DNA of 64,000 nucleotides, from NCBI RefSeq assembly GCF_001269925.1, contig NZ_LHVO01000015.1:124001-188000 (forward strand), written 5' to 3'. Source of the DNA: Pseudomonas sp. MIACH (lineage in GTDB: Bacteria > Pseudomonadota > Gammaproteobacteria > Pseudomonadales > Pseudomonadaceae). How positions within the stretch are numbered: the first letter of the stretch is position 1; each line of letters opens with the position of its first letter. Below the pieces are notes generated by a model, which had not been told where the DNA came from, did no database searches, and saw only the letters and a list, made by a program, of their open reading frames with translations. A program made the position numbers and the translations under genes. Shown here one piece after another: positions 16,023 through 24,900 of this stretch.

Positions 16023-17231
16023 TTACACGGAATACGCTTGCGTAAGCGAGTGTTCTCGCATCCGTCGGTGTCCCCAGACAGCCACCAGCAGTACCGCCGC
16101 TCCGGCTGCCAGAGCAACGTTGAATCCATAGCGAGCCCCTTCCATATCGACTAACTGGCCCGATGCCGCAGCACCCATCGCCACCCCGACATTCAAGCCC
16201 GCCAGCAACCAGGTCATGCCTTCAGTCAATTGTCGTTCCGGTACGATTCGCTCAACCAAGGACATCGCTACGATCATTGTGGGCGCGAAGAATAGTCCAG
16301 CCACCAGTACCGCTGCGGACAGGCCGGCAATATTGCCCGCCATCAACAAGGGCAGTGTGGTTGCTGCCGTAGCCAAGCCACCCAACAGCAAGAGTGTGTG
16401 GAGCGGTGTTTTCAGTTTCAGCGCACCGAACAACAGGCCAGCGGCGCACGAGCCGATGGCATAACAGGACAGCACGATACTCGCGGCTGCCGGACTCCCC
16501 ATCTGTTCAGCGAATGCGACACTTACGATATCGACCGTTCCAACGATGACGCCCATCGCGACCATCAGCAATGTTAATAGTCGCACGTCCGCCAAGCGAA
16601 AGATGGAGGCCGTTCTCGTTCTCTTTTCTTCGGCGGATTCCACTGGCGGCTCGGTGGATACTTGGGCCGCCAAAGCAAGCGTACCAATCGCCAGCATCAC
16701 GACGGCCGCCAGCGGTCCGGCCTGGGGAAAGACGGCCACGCTCAATCCCACGGAAATCGGCGGCCCTGCGATAAACGTCACTTCGTCCAGTACGGTTTCG
16801 AGGGAGTAGGCTGTTTGCAGGTGGGGCTTGCCTCGGTATATCGCCGTCCACCGGGCGCGAACCATCGCCGACATGCTCGGCATGAAGCCCGCTAACACTG
16901 CCGCCAGGAACAACGTCCAGTCAGGCGTGTGCCAGTAGGTGCAAGCCAGTAGTAGAAGCAGGCCCACCACACTGAGACCAGCAGACAATGGCAGTACCCG
17001 GCGTTGGCCATAACGATCCACCATTCGTGAAACCTGCGGTGACATCAGTGCATAGGTCAGGACAAAGGTGGCAGAAACCGCGCCAGCCAGTGCATAGCTG
17101 CCACGCAACTGCGAAAGCATCGTGATAATGCCGATACCTGTCATCGGGAGCGGTAAACGGGCTAGCAGGCCTGCCAGGGAAAATGCCCTGGTGCCCGAGG
17201 CTTGAAACAGTATTCGGTACGGATTAGCCAT
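16023..17231 (-). CDS. MFS efflux transporter 2
   Basis: The 402-residue protein has twelve predicted helices and MFS signatures, including the loop VDRYGQRRVLPLS between helices 2 and 3 and the RSYALAGAVSATFVLTYAL opening. It belongs to a different MFS branch from MFS 1 (a YcaD/YfcJ-like group, often annotated as drug transporters). AAGGAG precedes the ATG. It follows the PPTase on the same strand after 157 bases, a gap that contains its own paired operator-like sites, so it probably has its own promoter. Export of the NRPS product is a reasonable inference from position. Confidence 0.78.
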   Translation of the reverse strand: MANPYRILFQASGTRAFSLAGLLARLPLPMTGIGIITMLSQLRGSYALAGAVSATFVLTYALMSPQVSRMVDRYGQRRVLPLSAGLSVVGLLLLLACTYWHTPDWTLFLAAVLAGFMPSMSAMVRARWTAIYRGKPHLQTAYSLETVLDEVTFIAGPPISVGLSVAVFPQAGPLAAVVMLAIGTLALAAQVSTEPPVESAEEKRTRTASIFRLADVRLLTLLMVAMGVIVGTVDIVSVAFAEQMGSPAAASIVLSCYAIGSCAAGLLFGALKLKTPLHTLLLLGGLATAATTLPLLMAGNIAGLSAAVLVAGLFFAPTMIVAMSLVERIVPERQLTEGMTWLLAGLNVGVAMGAAASGQLVDMEGARYGFNVALAAGAAVLLVAVWGHRRMREHSLTQAYSV

Positions 17232-17286
17232 GTTCGATACTCCTTATCGAGTGAGTACAGCGTGTCTGACGATCGTTGAATCGGGT

Positions 17287-17340
17287 TTTACATTCGCTGC
17301 GTATCATTAAAATCGTATAATCATACGAGATGAATGTAAA
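17287..17340. promoter_or_regulatory. Paired inverted operator-like sites upstream of MFS gene 2
   Basis: Two copies of the TTTACATTC-N4-CGTAT type motif face each other, at 17287-17307 (forward) and 17320-17340 (reverse), with centres 33 bases apart. They match the site at 10056-10076 upstream of MFS gene 1 in at least 17 of 21 positions by eye. Confidence 0.6.
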
Positions 17341-17388
17341 TGATTGGTTGGGCTGGCGCACAGGCTCCACGGTGCCTCAAATCTCTGC

Positions 17389-18138
17389 TCAAGGGCGCCC
17401 ATAGCTGAAATCAGGCATATAGAGTTGCGAGTCGAGTGTGGGTAACGCCTGTTTGCGGGGGAGGGCGAGCAGAGTGAGCAGGGTATCGGCGTGTACGGAC
17501 CACAGGCCACGGAACAGGGTGCCGTTCTCGAATCGGTCGCTCACCCGGTCAGTGACGAGGCGCAGCGTAAAGCACCCTTCGTCATCCCAGGAAGTGAGTT
17601 CGGATTCAGTAAATTCCATGTCGGTATGGCACAACGGAAACAGCGTCTTGAACAACGTTTCCTTGGCTGAAAAACACAAGTAGAAGAAGGTCAGCGCCCG
17701 TTCCCTGTCCATTTTTTTGAACTGGTTCAGCTCGGGCAAAGAAAGGACGTGATTGGCCATTTGCTCAAGTTCTGCGTGCTCAACCATCGATTCAGCATCC
17801 AGGCCAATGGCGAGATAACGCTCCGCATCGCCCACACATGCCAGTGCGCACTCTTGAGTGTGGGTGATCGAACCCTTGAACTCCTTTGGGAATTTTGCAT
17901 AGCGATAGGGCTTGGCAATCGGCGGCCACACGCTATCGCCACCCAGTGCCTGAAGCGCTGCAGCCGAACAGATTCGGCCGGCTGCGAACTCCTTGCGCCG
18001 GGATGTCATGGCGCACGCCAGCCACTCCTCTGCCTGCGGCATATCGCGCTCGACGACGTCTTTTACCTGGAATGAAAACAATGCCATCCGAGGTAATTCC
18101 GGGTAGTTGAATGGCCATATGCGAAGAGCTGAACTCAT
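17389..18138 (-). CDS. 4'-phosphopantetheinyl transferase (EntD-type)
   Basis: The 249-residue enzyme would attach the phosphopantetheine arm from CoA to the two carrier domains of the NRPS. The magnesium-binding motifs are present: IGLDAE at residues 111-116 (Asp114, Glu116) and FSAKETLFK with Lys159-Glu160. The upstream GSITHTQECALA motif of the EntD group is also visible. It is the last gene of the operon and its ATG overlaps the stop of the PaaN-like gene by four bases (ATGA), which indicates coupled translation. A dedicated transferase inside the cluster supports the view that the cluster works as a self-contained unit. Confidence 0.88.
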   Translation of the reverse strand: MSSALRIWPFNYPELPRMALFSFQVKDVVERDMPQAEEWLACAMTSRRKEFAAGRICSAAALQALGGDSVWPPIAKPYRYAKFPKEFKGSITHTQECALACVGDAERYLAIGLDAESMVEHAELEQMANHVLSLPELNQFKKMDRERALTFFYLCFSAKETLFKTLFPLCHTDMEFTESELTSWDDEGCFTLRLVTDRVSDRFENGTLFRGLWSVHADTLLTLLALPRKQALPTLDSQLYMPDFSYGRP

Positions 18139-19838
18139 GGCGTGCAGACCACGGTTCTGTCTTCCGTCATGCGCAGACGAGAATGGTAAAACCCTGGCGC
18201 TCCATAAGTGACATCGGAGGATGAGTTAACCGCGCCGCCGTGGATGTCGGTAAACACCGAACACTGACTGATGAAATAGTTACCGCAGAAATTTACGGAC
18301 AGCAGGGCGCCAATGTCCGCCGAAACACACTTCATGGCCTTTTCAACATTTGCATCGATGGCGTAGAGCCCCAGTCCCAGCACACCAAACTCTTGGCCGA
18401 CGTAGCTGAGTTCGCGGGCAACGGTCTTGAGGTCATCTTTGACGATAACAAAGGAGACCGGACCTGCGACTTCGCTGGCGTAGTAGTCGAGACTGCTTGA
18501 AAAACCCGGTTGTACCGCAATCACAGAGGGCGTCAGTACCTGGGCATCAGCAAACTCAGGATCCTGCAGCAGCTCGCAATGGCGCAATACCTTGGCAAAT
18601 CTGGCACCTTCGCATTGCCGAATATCGGCGACGGTTTGTTTGCCGATGATGACCCCGAGCAGATCACGTGGTGGCTGAAATCGTTGCAGCAATTGATCGA
18701 TCCGAGCCACCAGGTCGCGCTGGAATACGTCAACCGTGATGATCTTGTCAGGTAACCGAATGCCGTCCTTGAGCACGTAGATGTTCTGCGGCGACGTGCA
18801 CAACTGCGCTGAGTAAGAGCACAGACCGAATGCCAGATTCTCGATCATGCCGTCGTAGTTGTCCGTAGAGTGCACAAACACGGAGGTTTGGGCGCTTTGC
18901 TGGGTCATGACGCGGGCGTGCCATGCATGCTGACGCAGCCATTTGCCAAATTCGGATTTACCCATGTAATCAATCAGCTTCACCGCACGGTGCTGCGCAG
19001 CCTTCCTGTAGTCAGCGTCGTTATCAGAGCAAAACAGGTTGATGATGTCTGCTGAAACACCCGCTTCGGCGCACACTGATTTAATCGCCTTTACGGTCAA
19101 TGCCAGCGGCAGGATAGCTTCGGAGTGAGGGATGACAATGACAGGGCAACCCGCAGCCAATGAGGCGAAAACGCACGGGTATGCCCCCCAGGTGGGGGCG
19201 ACCCGACCCGAATACACCAGAGAAAGGCCAGCAGGCTTTGGCTGGAAGTTGCGCAAAATCCGCTGTGGCTGCGCGTCCCCTACGCTGAGTTCGGAGTCCA
19301 CCTGTTGGGTCAGTTCGGCCGTTATTTGACAAATACGCGCAACGGATTCAAGCGCTCGTGCCTGGGCATGAACAGCGTTCGCATGAAAGCCCATGAAGAA
19401 ACCATGGCCACTGGTATGCATACCCACCTGAGAGAACAGGAACGTGTCTGCATGAATTCTCGTGATTGCTTCGCACAGCAATGCACTACGAAGCTCAACA
19501 CTCAGGTGCTCCCATTTGCTCATCGAACGATTGGCCTTTTTAACCAGGCTATCGAAGTGTTCGGCACGGTATGAAATGCCTAATGGAAACCCATAAGGCG
19601 ACGTCTCCTTACCGACTCTCTTCTCCCCCAGGTCCGCTGAGCTGCGACGGTCGATCTGAAACTTGGAGTCGAGCAGGCGCTTGAACCTGATCTCGCCCTG
19701 TTCGATTTGAGCATGCTCGTAGTTCGTCAACTCATCGGAAAACGGGCTGTAAGGCTGCCTGGATTTCACCGCGACAATCGCGCTATTCATCATTGACCGA
19801 TGCTGATCACGCCACATCTTCAATCTGCGTACGTTCAT
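18135..19838 (-). CDS. PaaN-like aldehyde dehydrogenase homologue, probable tailoring enzyme
   Basis: The 567-residue protein matches the PaaN group of the aldehyde dehydrogenase superfamily: TSPYGFPLGISYRAEHFDSLV, HTSGHGFFMGFHANAVHAQARALESVA, ASLAAGCPVIVIPHSEAILPLALTV and SYSAQLCTSPQNIYV. The likely catalytic cysteine, Cys347, is kept. The superfamily's general-base glutamate, in TEKAGVN of PaaN, appears as Gln313 (TQQSAQT). Absence of that Glu is known in CoA-acylating aldehyde dehydrogenases, so reductase-type or acyl-CoA chemistry is possible. Several hundred bases upstream in PaaN loci one finds phenylacetate genes, none of which is present here. It overlaps the SDR stop and the PPTase start. 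A PaaN-like role in NRPS pathways has, to my knowledge, no standard assignment. Confidence 0.75.
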   Translation of the reverse strand: MNVRRLKMWRDQHRSMMNSAIVAVKSRQPYSPFSDELTNYEHAQIEQGEIRFKRLLDSKFQIDRRSSADLGEKRVGKETSPYGFPLGISYRAEHFDSLVKKANRSMSKWEHLSVELRSALLCEAITRIHADTFLFSQVGMHTSGHGFFMGFHANAVHAQARALESVARICQITAELTQQVDSELSVGDAQPQRILRNFQPKPAGLSLVYSGRVAPTWGAYPCVFASLAAGCPVIVIPHSEAILPLALTVKAIKSVCAEAGVSADIINLFCSDNDADYRKAAQHRAVKLIDYMGKSEFGKWLRQHAWHARVMTQQSAQTSVFVHSTDNYDGMIENLAFGLCSYSAQLCTSPQNIYVLKDGIRLPDKIITVDVFQRDLVARIDQLLQRFQPPRDLLGVIIGKQTVADIRQCEGARFAKVLRHCELLQDPEFADAQVLTPSVIAVQPGFSSSLDYYASEVAGPVSFVIVKDDLKTVARELSYVGQEFGVLGLGLYAIDANVEKAMKCVSADIGALLSVNFCGNYFISQCSVFTDIHGGAVNSSSDVTYGAPGFYHSRLRMTEDRTVVCTP

Positions 19839-20716
19839 GATGCCTGGCCGATCTTTTGAGCTGATCCAAAGTCCGTCCCGGTAGGCATCTGCGCCGCAAA
19901 CATCGCATCGAGTTCTGCGGTTGTGGCTGACTTAGCCATGTCCACAAAACTTTGTGCATCATTGCCCACGCTGTATTGAGCCAGAGGCTGCGCAGTCGTC
20001 AGCACGTCAAGGATGACTTCAGCGAAGTCGGCTTCGCTGGTGGTGGCAGCGCGGGCCAGCGCTTCGCTCTGTTTGAGAAACTCGGTGAATGAGCGAGCGT
20101 ATATTTGCCTCGCCTCGCCGCTGACCTGATTCATGATGTCCTGGCCGGTGGCGAGAAACTTATCCCAGATAGGGGTGTAGATCGCGCCCGGCTGTACCAC
20201 GCTGACCGTGACGCCAGAGTTGGCCAGTTCTCTGCGGAGTGCATCAGTGAATGCCATTTTTGCAAACTGAGCGATGGAGTACGCACCCAGGTAAGGAACC
20301 GCAATGCTTCCCAGGCCGGACGTGATGTTGATGATGCGCCCGCGGTTTTCACGTAGCTGAGGCAGCATGGCCTGAGTGACCTGCAGTTGACCTATGACGT
20401 TCGTGTCAAGTTGTCGGCGCAGCTCTTGCGGGCTAAGCATCTCGAGTGGGCTGGGCACGCAAATGCCGGCGTTGTTGATCAGGCCCCACAGAGGGTAGGC
20501 AGTGTTCTTTGCCGCGATTTTTTCCAATGCCTGCGCGACCGACGCCTCGTCGGTGATATCGAGTCTGACTTCCTCCACATTGGCTTGCCCGTTAAACACG
20601 CCGCGAATCTCCCTTGCGGCAGCGAAAACATGAAAGCCATTACGAGCAAGCATCAAGGCTGCCGCATGGCCCAGACCCGAAGAAGCACCGGTAACAAGTA
20701 CGCTTTTCTTAGACAT
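19835..20716 (-). CDS. Short-chain dehydrogenase/reductase with altered active site
   Basis: The 293-residue protein has a Rossmann fold with the nucleotide motif TGASSGLG (9-16), NNAG (81-84), Ser133 and Tyr146 at the usual spacing. In the YxxxK motif the lysine is replaced by glutamine (AYSIAQ, Gln150). That lysine normally lowers the Tyr pKa and holds the nicotinamide ribose, so activity may be weak, changed or lost. The last helix region is longer than in minimal SDRs. AAGGGA precedes the start, 39 bases after the FMO stop. Ketone or imine reduction on the NRPS product is the natural guess, but the altered residue leaves this open. Confidence 0.78.
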   Translation of the reverse strand: MSKKSVLVTGASSGLGHAAALMLARNGFHVFAAAREIRGVFNGQANVEEVRLDITDEASVAQALEKIAAKNTAYPLWGLINNAGICVPSPLEMLSPQELRRQLDTNVIGQLQVTQAMLPQLRENRGRIINITSGLGSIAVPYLGAYSIAQFAKMAFTDALRRELANSGVTVSVVQPGAIYTPIWDKFLATGQDIMNQVSGEARQIYARSFTEFLKQSEALARAATTSEADFAEVILDVLTTAQPLAQYSVGNDAQSFVDMAKSATTAELDAMFAAQMPTGTDFGSAQKIGQAS

Positions 20717-20755
20717 GACAATCCCTTATCTGGCTGAAAATTTTCGTTGGGTGAC

Positions 20756-21931
20756 TTATTGGGCGTGTACTGCAAAATCGTCGAACAGCATTGACGCCTG
20801 CAGTCGTTCTCGCATGGTTTTTGCCGGCGCGAGCAGCATGCCAACGTCGCGTTTCAGCCGAGGCAGGAATTGGTCGTATTGCTCCACATCGCTCAGCGCC
20901 CTTGATGCGTCGACGATGGCTTTAGCCCGGGGTTGGCGGATCGACTCGTATCGTCGCAACGCCGCTTGATGGTCTGTCGACGTCGACAGGACATGCCCAA
21001 GCACGGCTGAGTCCTCTATGGACAAGCCCGCGCCCTGGCCCAGGCTTGTGAGCATTGGATGAGCTGCATCGCCGAGTAACGTTGCACGCCCCTTGGACCA
21101 CGTCGCTGGAAAGGACCTGTCTTTTGCATCGACCGTGATGATGGCTTCGTTGGGCGTGGCGTGAATAATGTCGGAAACGATGGCTGGCCATCCCTCATAG
21201 ACCTTGGCAACGTCGGCGCTTGTGCCGGACCAGCCAACAGCCTCCTGGTTCGACATATTGGCTGTTCCCCACCAGTAGACCCATCCACCTCCGATATCAA
21301 TGATGCCAATCCGCTTGCCCTTGCCCCAGTAATGCACGACATAGCCAGGGGTTATTTGCGGATGATCATATTTGACCAGTGCGAGCCAGCAGATGTATCC
21401 AGCCTCTTGTACCTGGCTGGGGATCCCCATCGCATCGCGCACCGCGGAATAGTAGCCATCAGCGCCGACCAGGATGTCGCCTGAGGCCTTGGTCCCGTCT
21501 TCGAAGGTCACGTGTACAGCGTCATCCGTTTCGTCGTAGCTTGCAAATCGCTTTGCGTGGCTGATGTCTACCTCCCCCAGGTTGTCCAGCAAGGCGGTTT
21601 GCAGTTGCTGTCTGGAAATGCAGACGCTGGGAGAACCTTGCTCCTCGGCAATTTCCTGGAACGGAAGACGCTTGAGGAGAAATCCGGACTTATGACGGAT
21701 CTCGAAGTTGCGAATTTCGGCTCCGTAGTGCTCCAGCCCCAGATCTATATCGAGCAACTTTTTCATGGCCGCGCTGGCGTTCGACATCACCGAGAGACCT
21801 GAACCGGTGGCTCTCATGCTGTCAGCCTTCTCGAAAAGACGCACTGACCAGCCAACTTTTTTCAAGGCGGCTGCACACGATAAGCCGCCGATTCCGGTTC
21901 CGATAATGAGCGCAACAGGTTTGGTTTTCAT
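20756..21931 (-). CDS. FAD-dependent monooxygenase (pyrrolizidine Baeyer-Villiger type candidate)
   Basis: The product (391 residues from ATG 21931; an ATG at 21949 would add six) is a class A flavoprotein monooxygenase. Visible are the FAD-binding GxGxxG in IIGTGIGGLSC (residues 9-16) and the second FAD motif GDAAHPMLTSLGQGAGLSIEDS near residue 290. CAGGG lies seven bases before 21931. In pyrrolizidine alkaloid pathways (e.g. PxaB, LgnC, BraC and the PA3328 protein of P. aeruginosa) a flavoenzyme of this sort acts after the bimodular NRPS and performs an oxidative ring expansion/contraction. Position right after the NRPS and fold agree with that role; exact membership of the group is inferred. 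Confidence 0.78.
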   Translation of the reverse strand: MKTKPVALIIGTGIGGLSCAAALKKVGWSVRLFEKADSMRATGSGLSVMSNASAAMKKLLDIDLGLEHYGAEIRNFEIRHKSGFLLKRLPFQEIAEEQGSPSVCISRQQLQTALLDNLGEVDISHAKRFASYDETDDAVHVTFEDGTKASGDILVGADGYYSAVRDAMGIPSQVQEAGYICWLALVKYDHPQITPGYVVHYWGKGKRIGIIDIGGGWVYWWGTANMSNQEAVGWSGTSADVAKVYEGWPAIVSDIIHATPNEAIITVDAKDRSFPATWSKGRATLLGDAAHPMLTSLGQGAGLSIEDSAVLGHVLSTSTDHQAALRRYESIRQPRAKAIVDASRALSDVEQYDQFLPRLKRDVGMLLAPAKTMRERLQASMLFDDFAVHAQ

Positions 21932-21951
21932 GTTTTGACCCTGATCCATAG

Positions 21952-24900
21952 TTATTTGATTTCTTCAAGAATTGCCGTGACGAGCGCACCGACAAAAGGT
22001 TCTTCCATGATGGTCAAATGATCACCGTCAACCTCAATCAGCTTGATCATCCCCGAGGTTTTGCCCGCCCAACCATTGAGTGGATCGTTGTATTCACTGC
22101 GGATGGTGTCGTGCATATCCCGAAGAATGGGGGGGAGCGGTTCAATTGCCCGGATCAGGGTGATATCCAGTTCCGGGCACTTCGCCTCGTAGTTGTATTG
22201 CGTCGCCGCTTCCCAGTTAGTGCGATACACCTCGAACAGCCGCTGCATGACGGCTTTGGTACTACCGGCCGGAATCGCCCCAATGGAGATTGCGTGATCG
22301 GTGATGAAGTCGAAGCGCTCCTGAAGCGTGGCGATATGATCAGGCACAATTTGGACAGGGAGCTCGGAGCCTCTCGACGTCCAGAGCAGTTCCCAAAAAA
22401 ACCAACTCAGCAATGCGTCATCACTGGCTTTGCCTTGGGCGTGTGAGCTAAGCGCCATGGTGTCCAGAATCAGTACATTGGCAACGCGCTCGCCTGCCCG
22501 TATCAACTGCTGGGCTATCTCAAATGCAATGAACCCACCGTAGGACCAGCCACCGATGACGTACGGACCTTCGGGCTGGATTCGACGCATTGCTTCAATG
22601 TACAAACGTGCTTGTGCCTCGACAGACGGGATGGGCTCAGAGCCTGCATCGACCCCCGAGGCCTGCAGTGCATAGAGTGGCTGTTCGGCGGGTAAATGCG
22701 GAAGCATGCGCAGGTACGAGAGAATATTGCCGCCCATGGGGTGGACAAGAAACAACGGTGTGCGCTGCCCGGTTTCGCGTAGCGGCACCAGTGGGTCGAA
22801 CGTGAATGCGCCACCGCCTTTTTGAATCAGCACGCTGAGTTTTTCCATGGTCGGTGCACTGACAAAGGAAGACAGGGGCACGTTGATTCCGTACAACTTC
22901 TCAACCAACACAACCAAGCGCATTGCTGTCAGTGACGTGGCCCCGCAATCGAAGATGCTCTGTTGGGGGTAGATTTTCGGAGTCTTCAGAAGCTCGGCTG
23001 CCAATTGGCATAGCTTCATTTCGTACTCGCCGCTCGGCTCCCGGTAATTCACCGCGTTACCCAGCTGGACGTTCAGCGTGCGCAGCGCAGCGTCATCCCT
23101 TTTGCCGCTTGGCGTGGTCGGCATCTGCGCGATCCAGGCCATGTGAGTTGGCAGCATGTACGTCGGCAATTCCTCGCTGAGGTAATGCTTGAGCTGGGAC
23201 AGCACCGCCTCGTCTTGCGACCCGCTTCCTGTCAGGTAAGCGACCAGGTAGGCGTCGTGCTCATCACGCGGCTTCGCGATCACTGCCACGTCAATGTGTT
23301 CGTTGCGGGTTTCAAAAAAGCTCAGGACTTTGAGTTCGATTTCCGACAGTTCAATTCTGTAGCCACGCACTTTGACCTGGTTGTCATTCCGGCCAAGGCT
23401 GATAACGGTGCCGTCGGCGCATTTGATACCGACGTCACCGGTTCGATAAAACAATTTGCCGGGTACATGATCGTGACGGATGAATTTCTTATCTGTTTCT
23501 TCTGGGGCTTTGTAGTAACCGGACGCCAGTGCGTCTCCGTAAACGCAGATTTCTCCCGGTACGCCATCGGGAATAACGTTGGCAGCGTCGTCAAGAATGA
23601 GGATGCCAACTCCGTCAATCTCGCTACCGATAGGAGGTAACGCCGGGAAGTAATCAGGATTACCGCTCATGCTGTAGCGGGTCACCACATGGGTTTCGGT
23701 TGGACCGTATTGATTTTCCAGAATCCCCCCGCGCAGATGTCTCATCAGTGCGCGAATCTCCTGGGTGACCCGCAATTGCTCGCCTGACGAGCCGACAACG
23801 CGCAGGCTGCCAGGAAACAGATCAAGGGCGACAGCCGCTTCCGCGAGTTGCTGCAGGGCGATGTAAGGCATGAATACGCGTTCCACGCACTTGCGATCCA
23901 TAAACCTGAGCAGGGCCGAGGGATCACGGCGTTCCTCTTCGCTGATCAGGTGCAGCGTCGAACCCGCGCTTAGCGTTGAGAAAATTTCCTGGAACGAAAC
24001 GTCAAAACTGAGCGGCGCGTACTGGAGTGTCGAGCCAACGGCGCCACTCGCCGATTTGTTCTGCCAGCCGACCAGATTCGCCAGTCCTCTATGGGGCATT
24101 GCGACCCCTTTAGGTGTGCCTGTGGAGCCTGACGTGAACAGAATGTAGGCGTTGTCGGTCGACTCAACCGCGACGTCTGAACAGGCGGCCTCTACCGTTT
24201 GTAAAAGGTCATTGGTGAGATCCAGGCGCACAGTACTGTCAGGTAGTTCGTTAACGCACGACCGGGTGACGACTACTTTTGGCGCTGCGATTTTCAGGAT
24301 CAGTTCAATGCGTGCGGCGGGATAAGACACGTCGATAGGTAGGCAGATGGCCCCTGATCGCAGGGTTGCCAAGGCTGTGGCGATCTGTTCGAACGAGCGT
24401 GGCAATGCCAGGCCGACAACGTCCTGGCGCTGTACGCCTTTACTGCTGAGCAGAGACGCAATTCTGCCGGCGGTATCCCAGAGTTGTGCGTAGGTCCACT
24501 GGGCATCTTCATAGGTAACTGCAACGGCCTGTTGCTGATGACGCACGGCCTGAAGGATCTGCGCAGGCACGGGAATGAATGCGTCCCTGGCCGGGCCCGA
24601 GGCGAGATAACCGGATTGCGCAATCGGCGACCTGAAGAGCGCTTCTGCATGGGGTTGAAAGGCCAGGCGTTTCAACGCGTCATTGAAAAGCCGCGCAAAG
24701 ACTTCACCTTGTTCGCGTGCATAGATTGCTCCATCCATATCCACACGGATGGCGACCTCGGCTCCCGAGAACTCGCGCATGACGTTCACAAGGAGGGCAA
24801 AACTGGTCTCTTCCTGCGGATCGAAGGCTGCGATCTCGATGCCGGTTTGTGCGGCGACTTCCTCCAGTACATGGAAGTGGATGTAGTTGAATGCTGTGCT

